From the NCBI GenBank assembly GCA_000827265.1, contig KN834904.1, forward strand, positions 8,085-32,547: a stretch of 24,463 nt of DNA, written 5' to 3'. Source of the stretch: Collybiopsis luxurians FD-317 M1 (lineage: Eukaryota > Basidiomycota > Agaricomycetes > Agaricales > Omphalotaceae). Shown here one piece after another: positions 8,541-18,081 of the stretch. Within the stretch, counting starts at the first letter, position 1, and every line of letters begins with the position of its first letter. The notes under the pieces are model-generated. The model saw only the letters and a program-made list of their open reading frames with translations. It was not told the origin of the DNA and searched no databases. Position numbers and translations under genes: made by a program.

Positions 8541-8950
8541 AAAGTGTCCCTTGCCTGATTTGAACTCAAATTCATCTTATGTACTTCTGAAACTCCCACA
8601 GACCTGCTTTGTATCTTTACTCCCACCTCCGGTGTTGATTGAGCACAAGTCTCAGTCAATGTCTTATGGCCTGCTCACCAGTGTCTTTTTCCACATCTCT
8701 TCACCTATTGTTGACTGAGCACAAGTCTCGATCGACATCTTTTGGCCTGCACACCAGCTCTATTTTTTCACTCATTGTCGACCGAGCAGAAGTCTTGATC
8801 AACATTTTTCAGCCTTCATACCAGCATTTTTTTTCACTCATTGCAATGACAGAGCACAAGTCTTGTCTGATGGCCTTTACACCAGCATTCTTTTACATTA
8901 TCTCTTCACTCAGCGTTGACAGAGCACAAGTCTCAATGGAGGTCTTTCTA
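8541..8950 (+). repeat. FAS-linked repeat module, copy C (leader and tandem repeat)
   Basis: From aaagtgtcccttgcctga it matches copy B, and from cacagacctgctttg (about 8597) it matches copy A. The GAGCACAAG tandem repeat starts at 8641 and has about five units of 67-76 bp, in the same order as copy A. Differences from copy A are mostly C/T or G/A, many at CpG (for example ttgaccgagc versus ttgactgagc). Confidence 0.8.
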
Positions 8951-9977
8951 GCCAGTTTGCCACATTTTTTCCACTGTTCACTATCTTACTCTTGAACTCA
9001 ACATTCCTGCTGGTCCCCACTCAGCTCTATTCGCTGCTGCTGAAGCCAAAGATATATCCATTTCCGCACTTTTTGGTGGCCAGGGCATCCATGAAGTCTA
9101 CATTGATGAATTCCAGTCTCTTTCTGATATTTACAAGCCTTTTGTCATGTCTCTCATATCATCCATGTATGATATCCTTGCTCCTCTCACTGGGGAAAAG
9201 CAACAGCTTTCTCCCTTCTACACATACAGACTTGACTTGTTTTGCTGGTTATCGGGCATCAGCTCATGACCTTCAACTCCTTATTTTTCCTCTGTTCCCA
9301 TGTCTTTTCCCTCATTGGATTGACACAGCTTGTCCAACATTTTCTTGTGTGTATAGCTACTGATCTTACCGCCAGTGAGTTCTCAGATTGTATCACTGGC
9401 GCCACAGGCCACTCTCAAGGCATTGTGTCAGCCGTCACTGCTGCTGCGTCCACCTCTTTCCTACATCAGTAACCCTATCCGCCGTCTCTTCTACCTTCAT
9501 TCGCATGAGAAGGTTGTTGTTGGCCTGACCAACGGTCAGCCCACCTCCATCACTGCATATGGAGGTGCTTGTTTGTACAGTCTCCATGATCCCTCTTTCA
9601 AAGCAACCAAAATCATCTACCATACGGAGTCCAACTTGATCGATGTTACCATTTATGAAGAACGCCGTGGTGTCTTGGTTCCTCTCACTTTGCAGTTCCA
9701 GTACAAGCCTTCGATAGGCTATGCGCCTATCCACAAAATTGTTGCTGGGTGCAACAACCGTATTAAGGAGTTCTACTGGAAGCTCTGGTAAGGAGACAAT
9801 GAGTCTCTGCTGGAGCTGAGCACTTATGATACTTTCACTGGTCCCGAAGTCACCTTAAGTGCAGCGGATATTGAGAAGTTTTGCTCTATTGTTGGTAATA
9901 ACGATGAATCTCTCAAGTTGGTCAGGTCAGAGAAGATTACTGCTTCGATGGACTTTGCTATTGTTGCGGGATGGCAG

Positions 9978-10038
9978 GTACAAGAATTTCTTTGTTTTTT
10001 CATTCACTTCTTCAAATTAACTTATATATCTTTTGTAG
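9978..10038 (+). other. Intron in FAS relic C
   Basis: GTACAAGAAT...TCTTTTGTAG, 61 nt. Removing it restores FAS beta continuity (IVAGWQ, then AIIKS). It confirms plus-strand orientation and a DNA-level (not retroposed) origin for this part. Confidence 0.8.
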
Positions 10039-10263
10039 GCCATTATCAAGTCCATCCTCCCTGCCTCCATTGACAGTGACCTCCTCAAACTTGTCCACCT
10101 CTCTAACAGCTTCCACATGGTCCAACATGCCAAACCATTCCAGGCCAGCGCTGTCTGCAGATCCAAGGCCAAAATCATGTCTGTGGTCAACTCTCAACCT
10201 GGAAAGGTTGTTAAAGTTGAGGGCCACATCTACCGTGACGGCCAGCCTGTTGTGGAAGTTGTT

Positions 10264-10480
10264 CCTACATCAATGTAGTACCATGGATTTACTCTTGACA
10301 GACAAATATACCTCTACATTGTCACCACTTGTCACTCTGGGTTGGGCCGTGCTCTGCTTCATTTGCGGATCTCCACAAGTGGCTCTGTGTTGGGCGTGCA
10401 AATGAATCACTCTGCATCCTGGCCCTGCCAAGCCTCTGCCCAACCTTGCAGCTCCTACATGCACTCAGTCCATGCATGTC
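10264..10480 (+). repeat. 217-bp insertion inside the FAS relic C dehydratase exon
   Basis: FAS sequence is continuous from GQPVVEVV (to 10263) to SAFLYCGVFTDYKNTF (from 10481), where family members have no gap. The inserted bases match no FAS part. I saw no clear terminal inverted repeat or target duplication, and no second copy in the window. It may be a small non-autonomous element or local rearrangement. Confidence 0.5.
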
Positions 10481-11829
10481 TCTGCATTCCTGTACTGTGG
10501 TGTCTTCACTGACTACAAAAATACTTTCAAAACTACTGAAGAGCCTGACTATGTTGTGACATTGGCCACTGAAGCCAATGTCAGTGTCTTGCAGTTGAAA
10601 GAGTGGTTCGACTGGGAAGATGACTTGAAACCTCTTGTTCCTGGAGTCCCGCTCACCTTCTGCATGCAGTCTGCTGTTTTGTTCAAGGACCAAGTCTCTT
10701 TCCATGAACTTTCAGTCACCAATGAGATCTTTGTTTGGGATCAGTTGAAGAACTTGTAGAAGGTCAGAACTGTTGAGTTCCAGGTTGATGATGCGCATGG
10801 AAACTCAGTTGTCTTGTATCTCCAACACCACATAACTCCTCAAGGTCAGACTGTCCCTCTTGCCAATGAGGGATACAAACTCACCACCACCAAGGGATCA
10901 ATGTCATTCTGGTCCCCTCTTACCATAATCTGGGATTTTGGGCAATTTCAACCCCATTCACATCAATGCTTACTTCTCTTGCTACGCTGGTCTTTCCGGC
11001 ACCATTACCCATGGCTTGTGGTCATCTGCTGCGACTCACAAATACATTGAGAACATTGTCACTAAGGGTCATATGTGATCCTCCTTTTCTTCTTGTTTTA
11101 GAGGTTGAATATTCTATCTTCAGCTATGATGTCTCTTTCATTGGCATGGTCCTTCCTGGTGAGGAACTCACTGTCAACATTTGCCACATTGGTATGCGCA
11201 ACAGGAACATTGTTATGAAGATTGAGACTGTGAATGCACTCGGCGAGAAGATGACTGAGGGCTCGGCAGAAGTTTCCCAACCCACGACTGCCTACATCTT
11301 CACTGGGCAAGGTTCGCATAGCCCAGAATCCCCCGCTGCTCATGCTGTTTTGGATGGCAATGACAAGCATCTTTGTGCTGTCTATGGCTTCTCTATCCTT
11401 GAAATTGTCAAGGACAACCCCAAAGAGGAGACCATTCACTTTGGTGGTATTAAAGGACAGGCTACTTGTCAATGCTACATGGATACGTCCTACTATACCA
11501 TAGACAAGGACAGCTACATCAAGACTCTTCCCCTGTTTGCTGACATTGACATCCGCACTCACAAAATACTTTCAGTCATCCTAACAGTCTGCTTTTTGCT
11601 ACTCAATTCACTCAAATTGCTCCTGTGGTCACTGAAAAGGCAGCTTTCAAGGACAGTTGCTTGAAAGTATTCATTGAGAATGATTGTGCTTTTGCTGGCA
11701 ACTCTCCAGGTGAATATTCTGCGCTGGCATCCATTGCAGATGCCCTTGCTATCTCTGCCGTTGTCAATGTCATTTTCTACTGAGGTATCACTATGCAGCG
11801 TGTCGTCATAAAAATGCTTTTGATTTTAG

Positions 11830-11890
11830 GTCCCCTTTCAGTCTAATGGCCATGACTGTGGAATCATATGCTATGGCAACTTCAGCACAT
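11830..11890 (+). pseudogene. Ulp1-like cysteine peptidase scrap
   Basis: Just after the end of FAS relic C the frame reads VPFQSNGHDCGIICYGNF. The Q-x-N-x-x-D-C-G pattern is the active-site segment of Ulp1/SENP SUMO peptidases, with the catalytic Cys at 11857-11859. Such domains are carried by several KDZ-, CACTA- and MULE-like fungal and plant transposons. Only about 18 codons are left and no His or Asp part was found, so the call is tentative. Confidence 0.33.
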
Positions 11891-12144
11891 CATCAAATCT
11901 GGGTCAGTCCTAACCGACTGTGCACAGTGACATTTGAGATTTACTGATGACATGATTGGTAAATGTGTACATTTGGCACAGGAAACATTAAATGATTGCT
12001 CTTAGGGTGATTAGTGCTTTGCTTATTGTCTGTAATTATGTGCTAGCCTCTCATCCCTGATATGAATAATACTCAGTATGTCTGAATAACTTGAAGAAGT
12101 TGAGTTGCAGCACAAGATTGCATACAATTATGTGATCACTTGAA
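11891..12144. other. Non-coding gap before the deaminase gene
   Basis: No supported frame, repeat or RNA gene. AT-rich with several stops in all frames. Confidence 0.45.
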
Positions 12145-14162
12145 TTGGGCTTACTCGGAACCATCAAATTCAATTCATCGCTTCAACCCCCACGTTTAAC
12201 AAACATGTTAGATGAACCACTCAGCAACAGTCTCACCACAGACATAGTCCTCCTTTTGTCTTATCTCAGTTGCGTAAAGGAAACAGGGCCATTGGAATTG
12301 GAGTTCCAGAAACTCAAAGCTGACAAACTGCCTGTGCTAAGTTGCATTTCCACTCTGCTTAATGTCAGACACCCACTCATCAATGCTGTTGTGGGCCACA
12401 TTGATGCCAGGTCCATCAGATGCATTGTGTTTTCAGAAGACACAGGTTGCTCTTCAGCCAAGCACGACACTTGTGTTAAGTGCCAAGGACCCCGAAACTG
12501 CTGCCTGCAACAGTTCAAACTAGATCCAAAGAGGGGAGCTTATATCATTGATAACTGGGACAATGAGAATAGATAATGTTTGTTCTCACGCTTTGGTCAA
12601 TGTTATTTAGCTTGACCCTCACTCAGTGACAACACCATGGAAGTACACACATGGGACATCTTCAATGTCCTCAGCTACATGCAATCAGCAAATTGAGCTG
12701 AATATCTCAGCAAGTTTGTTTTTTTTATCCATTGTTGAGCTTTTTGGAATCTTGGCTTGCAGGTCAAAATGTTCTGCAAGCAATGGGGGATGTTGCCATT
12801 TACTATTATCAAAAATTGCCTCGAATTGATTTTGGAACTCGAAGTTCTTTGGTCATGTTCCTTCAGGATTAAGTTGGAGGAGCTTGAATATAGACTAGTG
12901 AACAAGTTTGTGGAAGCAGACAGCACAGTAGTTCAGGATCGGGGGGAATACAAGTACTCACTTGACAAATCTAATATTAACAACTGGATCACATTGTTCA
13001 AACATATCTGGTTGCAACTCAAAAAGGAATTGCTCAAGACTGTACCTTCCCAAACTGATACCAATGTTTTGGCATGGAGGGTAATATCAACCTTGCCTGG
13101 GTGAATCAGCACTCAAAGTATCACCCTGCTGATTGCCACTCTGCATGCACTACGTCAAGTTCTCAAGCATCTCTTCTCCCTCCCTGTCCCACAGTTTCAC
13201 TGGGAGCTTGTGGCTGCCGGTACATTTTGATTCCAGCTCCTTCTATAGTATCTTCCATTTATGTCTCATGCAGAGAAGCAAACCAGTTATACCAAAAGGA
13301 TGACCAGACACATTTCACATATTCCCAGTCAGTCTGTTTTCTCACATTGGGCAGCCCCGAATCGGAGTGCCAGTGGTTCGAGGCTAGTGGACCAACAATT
13401 GCTTGATTATTCCGAGTGTAAGTTTTATCCTCATTTTGTCAACTATTCATTTCTTCCCCCCTTTCTAGTGTTCATCCAAGAAGCTCATGAAACATCTGCA
13501 GTGTGTGCTTTGCAACTGCTCCATAAGGTTATGAGCTATTATATGTCGAGCATCTCTTTATGAAAATCACTTCCCAAGATATTTCAATGACAGGACTCTT
13601 CATATTGATCAATATTGCTCTGACATTGTTGGGCTTTCTGAATGCAGTGATCAGGAAGTTATTGCTGTTCTTGACAAGATTTTGCCTCACCCTGTGGACC
13701 CCAAAATAATCGCTCAGCTTGGGAAATGGCTCGCTGTGCTACTATCCATGCAGAAGTGGCTTTAATTGGATACGCTTACCATGAACCTGCCAATGAAATA
13801 TTTTCAACTGCAAGTAACATCATCTTGTCTCATTCAACTCAGGTACTGATTCTCTGACTTTCATTACACAGGCTGTTGAACTCCCTGTCTGCACTGACAA
13901 CAAGTGTTGCCACCTCTGTTGGATGTTGAAAGAAGACCTCAAGTGCCAGAACAACAAGCTGTATTTAGTGTTTCCCAGAAAACACTCTGCCTTTCTTCCC
14001 TGGATACCTCCTTTTGGTGTTCCTGACCACACATTGTGCAAGCTTCGCAGCAGTCTTCTCAAGGTTATCCAAAATCACAAGTTGGACCCAAAACGCCCCC
14101 TGAGTGGGAAGATAATGTACACAGCCATCTCTCCTGCAATATTGCAGTACAGTGCCAATTGA
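12145..14162 (+). pseudogene. HAE/CCxxC zinc deaminase-family gene (OTT_1508-like), degraded
   Basis: The C-terminal part is well kept. RCATIHAEVALIGYAY (HAE at 13747-13755) and KCCHLCWMLKED (13902 on; Cys at 13905, 13908 and 13917) give the H-x-E...C-x-x-C zinc site of the cytidine-deaminase fold. The fungal OTT_1508-like group is the best fit that I know: a family of predicted nucleic-acid or nucleotide deaminases, mostly uncharacterised. After the zinc site come FLPWIPPFGVPDHTLCKLRS and a TGA stop at 14160-14162. A 29-nt GT-AG segment (13843-13871) joins LSHSTQ to AVELPV. An upstream intron (13418-13467, GTAAGT...TTCTAG) and frames NHFPRYFNDRTLHIDQYCSD and HPVDPKIIAQ precede a one-base frameshift just before WEMAR. 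Farther upstream, 12145-12576 (SYLSCVKETGPLELEFQKLK, CISTLLNVRHPLINAVVGHI) and 12757-13104 (MFCKQWGMLPFTIIKN, WITLFKHIWLQLKKELL) look like its N-terminal exons, but I cannot prove they belong. Frameshifts and stops mean it is probably dead. A partial copy is at 2642-2975. Confidence 0.68.
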
Positions 14163-14345
14163 TTATGGATTTACATTTGATGAATACAGACTTAGGATAT
14201 GATTTGGAGAGTCATATTACTTATCTTTACTGTACTGTTAGGAAGGTTTAGTCTTTGTAACAATTATCTGGTCCACATACCCAAAAATTGCCTAGAAAGG
14301 AACTGTATGATAAGTTGATAAGTGCTGATGAGTGCTGAAGGCGCT
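14163..14345. other. 3' flank of the deaminase gene
   Basis: AT-rich, with no supported frame. It resembles the sequence after the shorter copy (tttgtaacaatt near 14256 and 3055). The right end carries tgaaggcgct (14336-14345), whose inverted near-copy lies at 17996-18006. Confidence 0.4.
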
Positions 14346-14351
14346 TATAAA
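14346..14351 (+). promoter_or_regulatory. TATA box for the Plavaka gene
   Basis: TATAAA in gcgcttataaagttc, followed by pyrimidine-rich sequence (cattcttttcatctta). It is about 330 bp before the likely ATG at 14683, which leaves room for a leader or a 5' intron. Confidence 0.4.
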
Positions 14352-14682
14352 GTTCACACTGGGTGCTTCTGACTTTGCATTCTTTTCATCTTACTTTATC
14401 CATCTCACTAGTCAGTGTCTTCCCCAAGCATAAGCCTTGCAGGAGATACACCACTATTCTGTCTTTTTCTCTTTTGGAAAGCCTTTAACTGATTAGGAAA
14501 AACTCAAGTTCAAGTCTACTCACTGGAAGTCTTGGAAGTTCAGCTTTCAATATCCTGTTGTTCTGCATTGTCTTCCCTGAACTACCCCAGGTCCTTTTAT
14601 CTGCGTCTACTGAGCACAAGCCTCTCTAGAAGTTTCAGCTTTCATTCCTTCAAGAAAATCCTGTCTTCATCCACTACGTATC

Positions 14683-17600
14683 ATGTCTTTTCAATGTTTC
14701 ATTTGCAAGCAGACATTCAAGTGAGTCCAGGACTGCACTGCTCACATTAGACTGAAGAAAGATGATGCTCATCATCAGTATTATGTGGAACAGGAACAAA
14801 AGGTCATTCTACAGTTTTCCAAGATGGCGCATAAATTGCCTTGCGCCGCTGCCAACCTTTCCTCCCCGCATCCTTCAGTTCTAGAAGTACCATCCATCCA
14901 GATCCAGAATGTGGACATCAACAACTTGCCTTTGTCTAAGGACATGGTCATTGATCAAGAAGACAGATCTGACTTGGACAACCATGTGAGCATTAGTAGC
15001 AAGGAAACAGAGCAGGTTGAGGACCTTGAAGATAAAGAAAATGAAGCTCTACTCTCACAATCTGTGGATGCATCTGTGCGAGCATTGCTGGAGAGCTTTG
15101 ACTTCTCAGAGCTGGAGGAGATCTTTGATTTCATTCCCAATCCAGACCTCAACATTGTCTCAGGAGAAGCAGCATCTGACTCTGTCCCATCCCCCGCAGT
15201 GTATTGTCATATGCATCGTACCCTTGTTGATGACAATACACAATTGAGAACTTACCAATGGCATCCAAGTGCAGGGAAAGTTTACAGGTGAGAGCCAATG
15301 GTTCACGCTCACTGGAAATCACTTTTTGGGGAAGCAGAAGCTCCAGCCCATCCAGTGTATGTGCCATTTAGCAGTCACATTGAGTGGGAATTGGCCCAGT
15401 GGGCAATAAAAGAGAAAATCTCTCAGAAGTCCTTCAACTGGCTGCTGCAGATTCCTCAGGTAGCTCTACTTTCATTTGATCTTCAAATGGTACTGAATTC
15501 AAAAAAAACAAGGTTAAGGATTGCTTAGAACTGTCGTTCACGAATTCATGATCTATACTTCAGAAGGTGGATATGATATCAGAATGATGCAGATCATGGT
15601 ATACAAAATGCCTTTCTTTCAAGGATAGGCCCAATGAGTACTTCATTGTTCACCACCGGGATCCCACAGAGGCAATCAAAGGCCTCTGGGGAGATCCTGC
15701 CTTTGCCAAAGATCTTGTTTATAAACCTGCCAAATTATTCTGAGGCAAAAAGCAGACTGAGGAGGAGAGGATATTTTCAGAGATGTGGACCAGTGGATTT
15801 TGGAATGCAGCACAGGTATGTATGGGGATATGGTGTTTCTTTCAGTGTGCTGAAAATCTTTTGAGGAAGCTATACCTGAAGGTGGAACTGTAGCTCCTGT
15901 TATCATCACATCAGACAAGACCCAGCTCACTCAATTTTCCAGAAATAAGGCAGCCTACCCTGTTTACCTCACTCTCGGTAATATCCCAAAGTCTCTGCAA
16001 TGCAAGCCTGGTACTAGGGCTTGTGTTCTGATTGCATACCTTTCTGTGGACAAACCCTCAAAAGAGGGCCTTTCTAAAACAGCTTTACGACTATGCAACT
16101 ACAAGATTTTTCACAGATCCATGGCTGTTGTCCTGCAGCCTCTCAAGGCAGCTGGCAATCCTGGAGGTCAAGGCATAGAGATGGTAGGAGGCAATGGTGC
16201 TGTGAGAAGGGTCTATCCCATTCTCACAGCTTACATTGCTGATTATCTGGAGCAATGCCTTGTCACCTGCACCAAGTATGGAACATGTCCTAAATGTCAT
16301 TGAAAAGCTGCAGAACTTCAACTTATTGAACCCAGTGATCCTTGAAGGCAGAGATGGACTTTCGAAGTCATTCAAGAGGCAAGACTCATCTCTCATGGAA
16401 AGGCTACGACTGCCCATGCCTTGTGCATGGAGAGTGATGTTGCCGGCAGAATGTATGAGCTTTTCTGGGTGGGATTCCCCCTCATGGACATACACTGCTG
16501 CGTGGCTCCAGATGTTCTTCACCAGTTGTATCAGGGAGTTCTTAAACATCTTGTTGGCTAGATACAGGAGATAATGGGAGAAGAATTGGACTGCAGGATC
16601 AGGTCACTTCCTCCTGCCTTTGGTGTGCACCATTTCAATAATGGGATTGCTCCTCTCAGTCAAGTCTCAGGAGTAGAGTGAAAACATATCACTCAAATTC
16701 TACTGTCTTGCCTGGTTGGCAAAATCAACTCCAGAGGTATCATTGCTTGTAGGAGTCTATTGCATTTTATCCACCTCGCTCAATACCCATCTCATGATGA
16801 GGAAACTCTCAGGTACATGCAAGCGGAACTCAAAGCCTGGCACAAGTACAGATCTTATTTGATTGATGCAGGACCATGGGAAGATTTCAACATTCCTAAA
16901 TTCCACTCCCTTCTGCATTACATTGACTCCATTCGCTGGCTTGGTACTACCAATAATTACAATACCGAAATGTTTGAACACTTGCATATCAATTTTGCTA
17001 AGGAAGGCTGGAGGTCTAGCAACAAACAAGACCATTTTCTGCAAATGGTCAAGTGGTTGTCCCATCAAGAAAAGATTGCCTCTTACAATTTTTACCAATC
17101 CTGGCTCAATACAGTGGATTGCGATGTCATTACAGAGGAGATAAATTTGGATGAGGAACTCAGCCTTGAAGGCAAACTTAGGAAGAAATGGGGCCTTGGA
17201 AAGGATGGCAGGGCCTCCTTGTCCTCATCAAATCAATTGTTCTTGTTGAAATATCCTGCAGAGCTGAAGAAAAGTCTAGCTCAAATACTGATAATGCACT
17301 TGGCCCTCAGTTTCATTCCAGAGTTGAAACTGTATCTGAACTTGCTTCTTCCTCCTCATCAGTGGGTGTCCAAGCCTCATGCTCTCTGTGGCACCCTTCC
17401 ATTTACTGCATTGGACATATGGCATTGATTCAAACTGCTACCCTTCAACATGTTTGATGATTCAGATGCAGTACCGGAGATTCTCAAAGCTACTCCGATC
17501 TCCAAGAAGGGTCTCAACTCACAATTCAACACAGTCATTGTATTGGACACAGACAAAGCAGAATCCACTGCTGTTCAAGGTAACCCTGATTTCTATTGTC

Positions 17601-18013
17601 AATTATATGTGTGTTGCTGATGATCACAGTCAGGATGCAGAGTGGGTAGGCTGCGCATTATTTTTTGCCTTCCACAGTATGTAGAGCACACTGGGTTCAG
17701 AGAGCCTGCCCCTCTACAATGGCCAACAGAGCCATTGGCATACGTAACTTGGTTTACTCATTTTAAGGCATCTCCACACAAGGATACAGGCATGTACCAT
17801 GTTGAACCAGTGAAGAATTCTAATGGCCTTTCCCAAGGCTGCATAATCCCTCTCACAGACATTCAGCAAACTTATGTGCTCACTCCCAGTAAAAGCACTT
17901 GGGACAGAGCTTGGGACACACAAAACATCCTCAAACAATGTGACTCATTTTTCTCAACAATCTACAAAGCAAGTACAGTTATCAAACAATATATTAGCGC
18001 CTTTCATTTTTGA
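14683..18013 (+). pseudogene. Plavaka (KDZ/CACTA-like) DDE transposase, degraded
   Basis: ATG at 14683 gives MSFQCFICKQTFK, a C2H2 zinc finger start, then a TGA (14722-14724), AHIRLKKDDAHH and an acidic region to 15288. A TGA (15289-15291) sits in KVYR-stop-EPM. The core follows: YVPFSSHIEWELAQWAIKE, RDPTEAIKGLWGDPAFAK, GGTVAPVIITSDKTQLTQFS, YPVYLTLGNIPKSL, FPLMDIHCCVAPDVLHQLYQ, FNIPKFHSLLHYIDSIRWLG, YNTEMFEHLHINFAKEGWRS. The Asp in TSDKTQ, the Asp in VAPDVLHQ and the Glu in NTEMFEHLH are the probable DDE metal ligands. The C-terminal part (17642-18013: MGRLRIIFCLPQYVEH, PLAYVTWFTHF, IIPLTDIQQTYVLTPS) is also typical. Introns include about 15461-15509, 15817-15864 and about 17581-17631. Stops are nearly all TGA where the family has Arg (for example SGVE-stop-KH for PERKH). 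It catalysed cut-and-paste transposition in the nucleus; this copy needs a partner elsewhere. Confidence 0.9.
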
Positions 18014-18043
18014 GTCATAACATCATCAGAAGACTATAAATAT

Positions 18044-18052
18044 TTCACTGAG
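18044..18052 (+). promoter_or_regulatory. TATA box for the 18082 gene
   Basis: ACTATAAATA followed by a pyrimidine-rich stretch (ccaattctccccttccctatctctc, given in part) and caccATGaag at 18082. This is a compact core promoter with an ATG about 35 bp downstream of the TATA box, so the 5' leader must be very short or transcription must start within the pyrimidine tract. Confidence 0.5.
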
Positions 18053-18081
18053 TCCAATTCTCCCCTTCCCTATCTCTCACC

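Larger units (their letters stand above)
8951..11800 (+). pseudogene. Fatty acid synthase beta relic C (SAT joined to DH and MAT)
   Basis: The SAT part (8985-9456) repeats relic A, with GHSQG at 9407-9421 and the same TGA (9267-9269). At about 9457 it jumps past the rest of SAT and the ER domain into the stretch before the dehydratase: NPIRRLFYLHSHEKVVVGLT, SLIDVTIYEERRGV-like sequence, YAPIHKIVAGCNNRIKEFYW. A stop (TAA 9789-9791) interrupts KLW-GDNESL, and AADIEKFCSIVGNNDESLK follows. Intron 9978-10038 (61 nt) joins DFAIVAGWQ to AIIKSILPASI. The hotdog dehydratase is recognisable as GNFNPIH (10941-10961; the family has GDFNPIH) and GTITHGLWSS (about 10999). The transferase domain shows FTGQGS (11299-11316), NPKEETIHFGGIKGQA, LPLFADIDIRTH and GNSPGEYSALA (11697 on; the family has GHSLGEYSALA). 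It breaks at VIFY-stop-GITMQRV (TGA 11781-11783). Several frameshifts and a 217-bp insertion are present. It is clearly dead, and the cell must make fatty acids from a copy elsewhere. Confidence 0.88.

Noticed and set aside
11098..11562. 154-codon minus-strand open frame
   Set aside because: Antisense of the FAS transferase domain, which is recognised on the plus strand.
16091..16549. 152-codon minus-strand open frame
   Set aside because: Antisense of the Plavaka core; the plus strand carries the family motifs.
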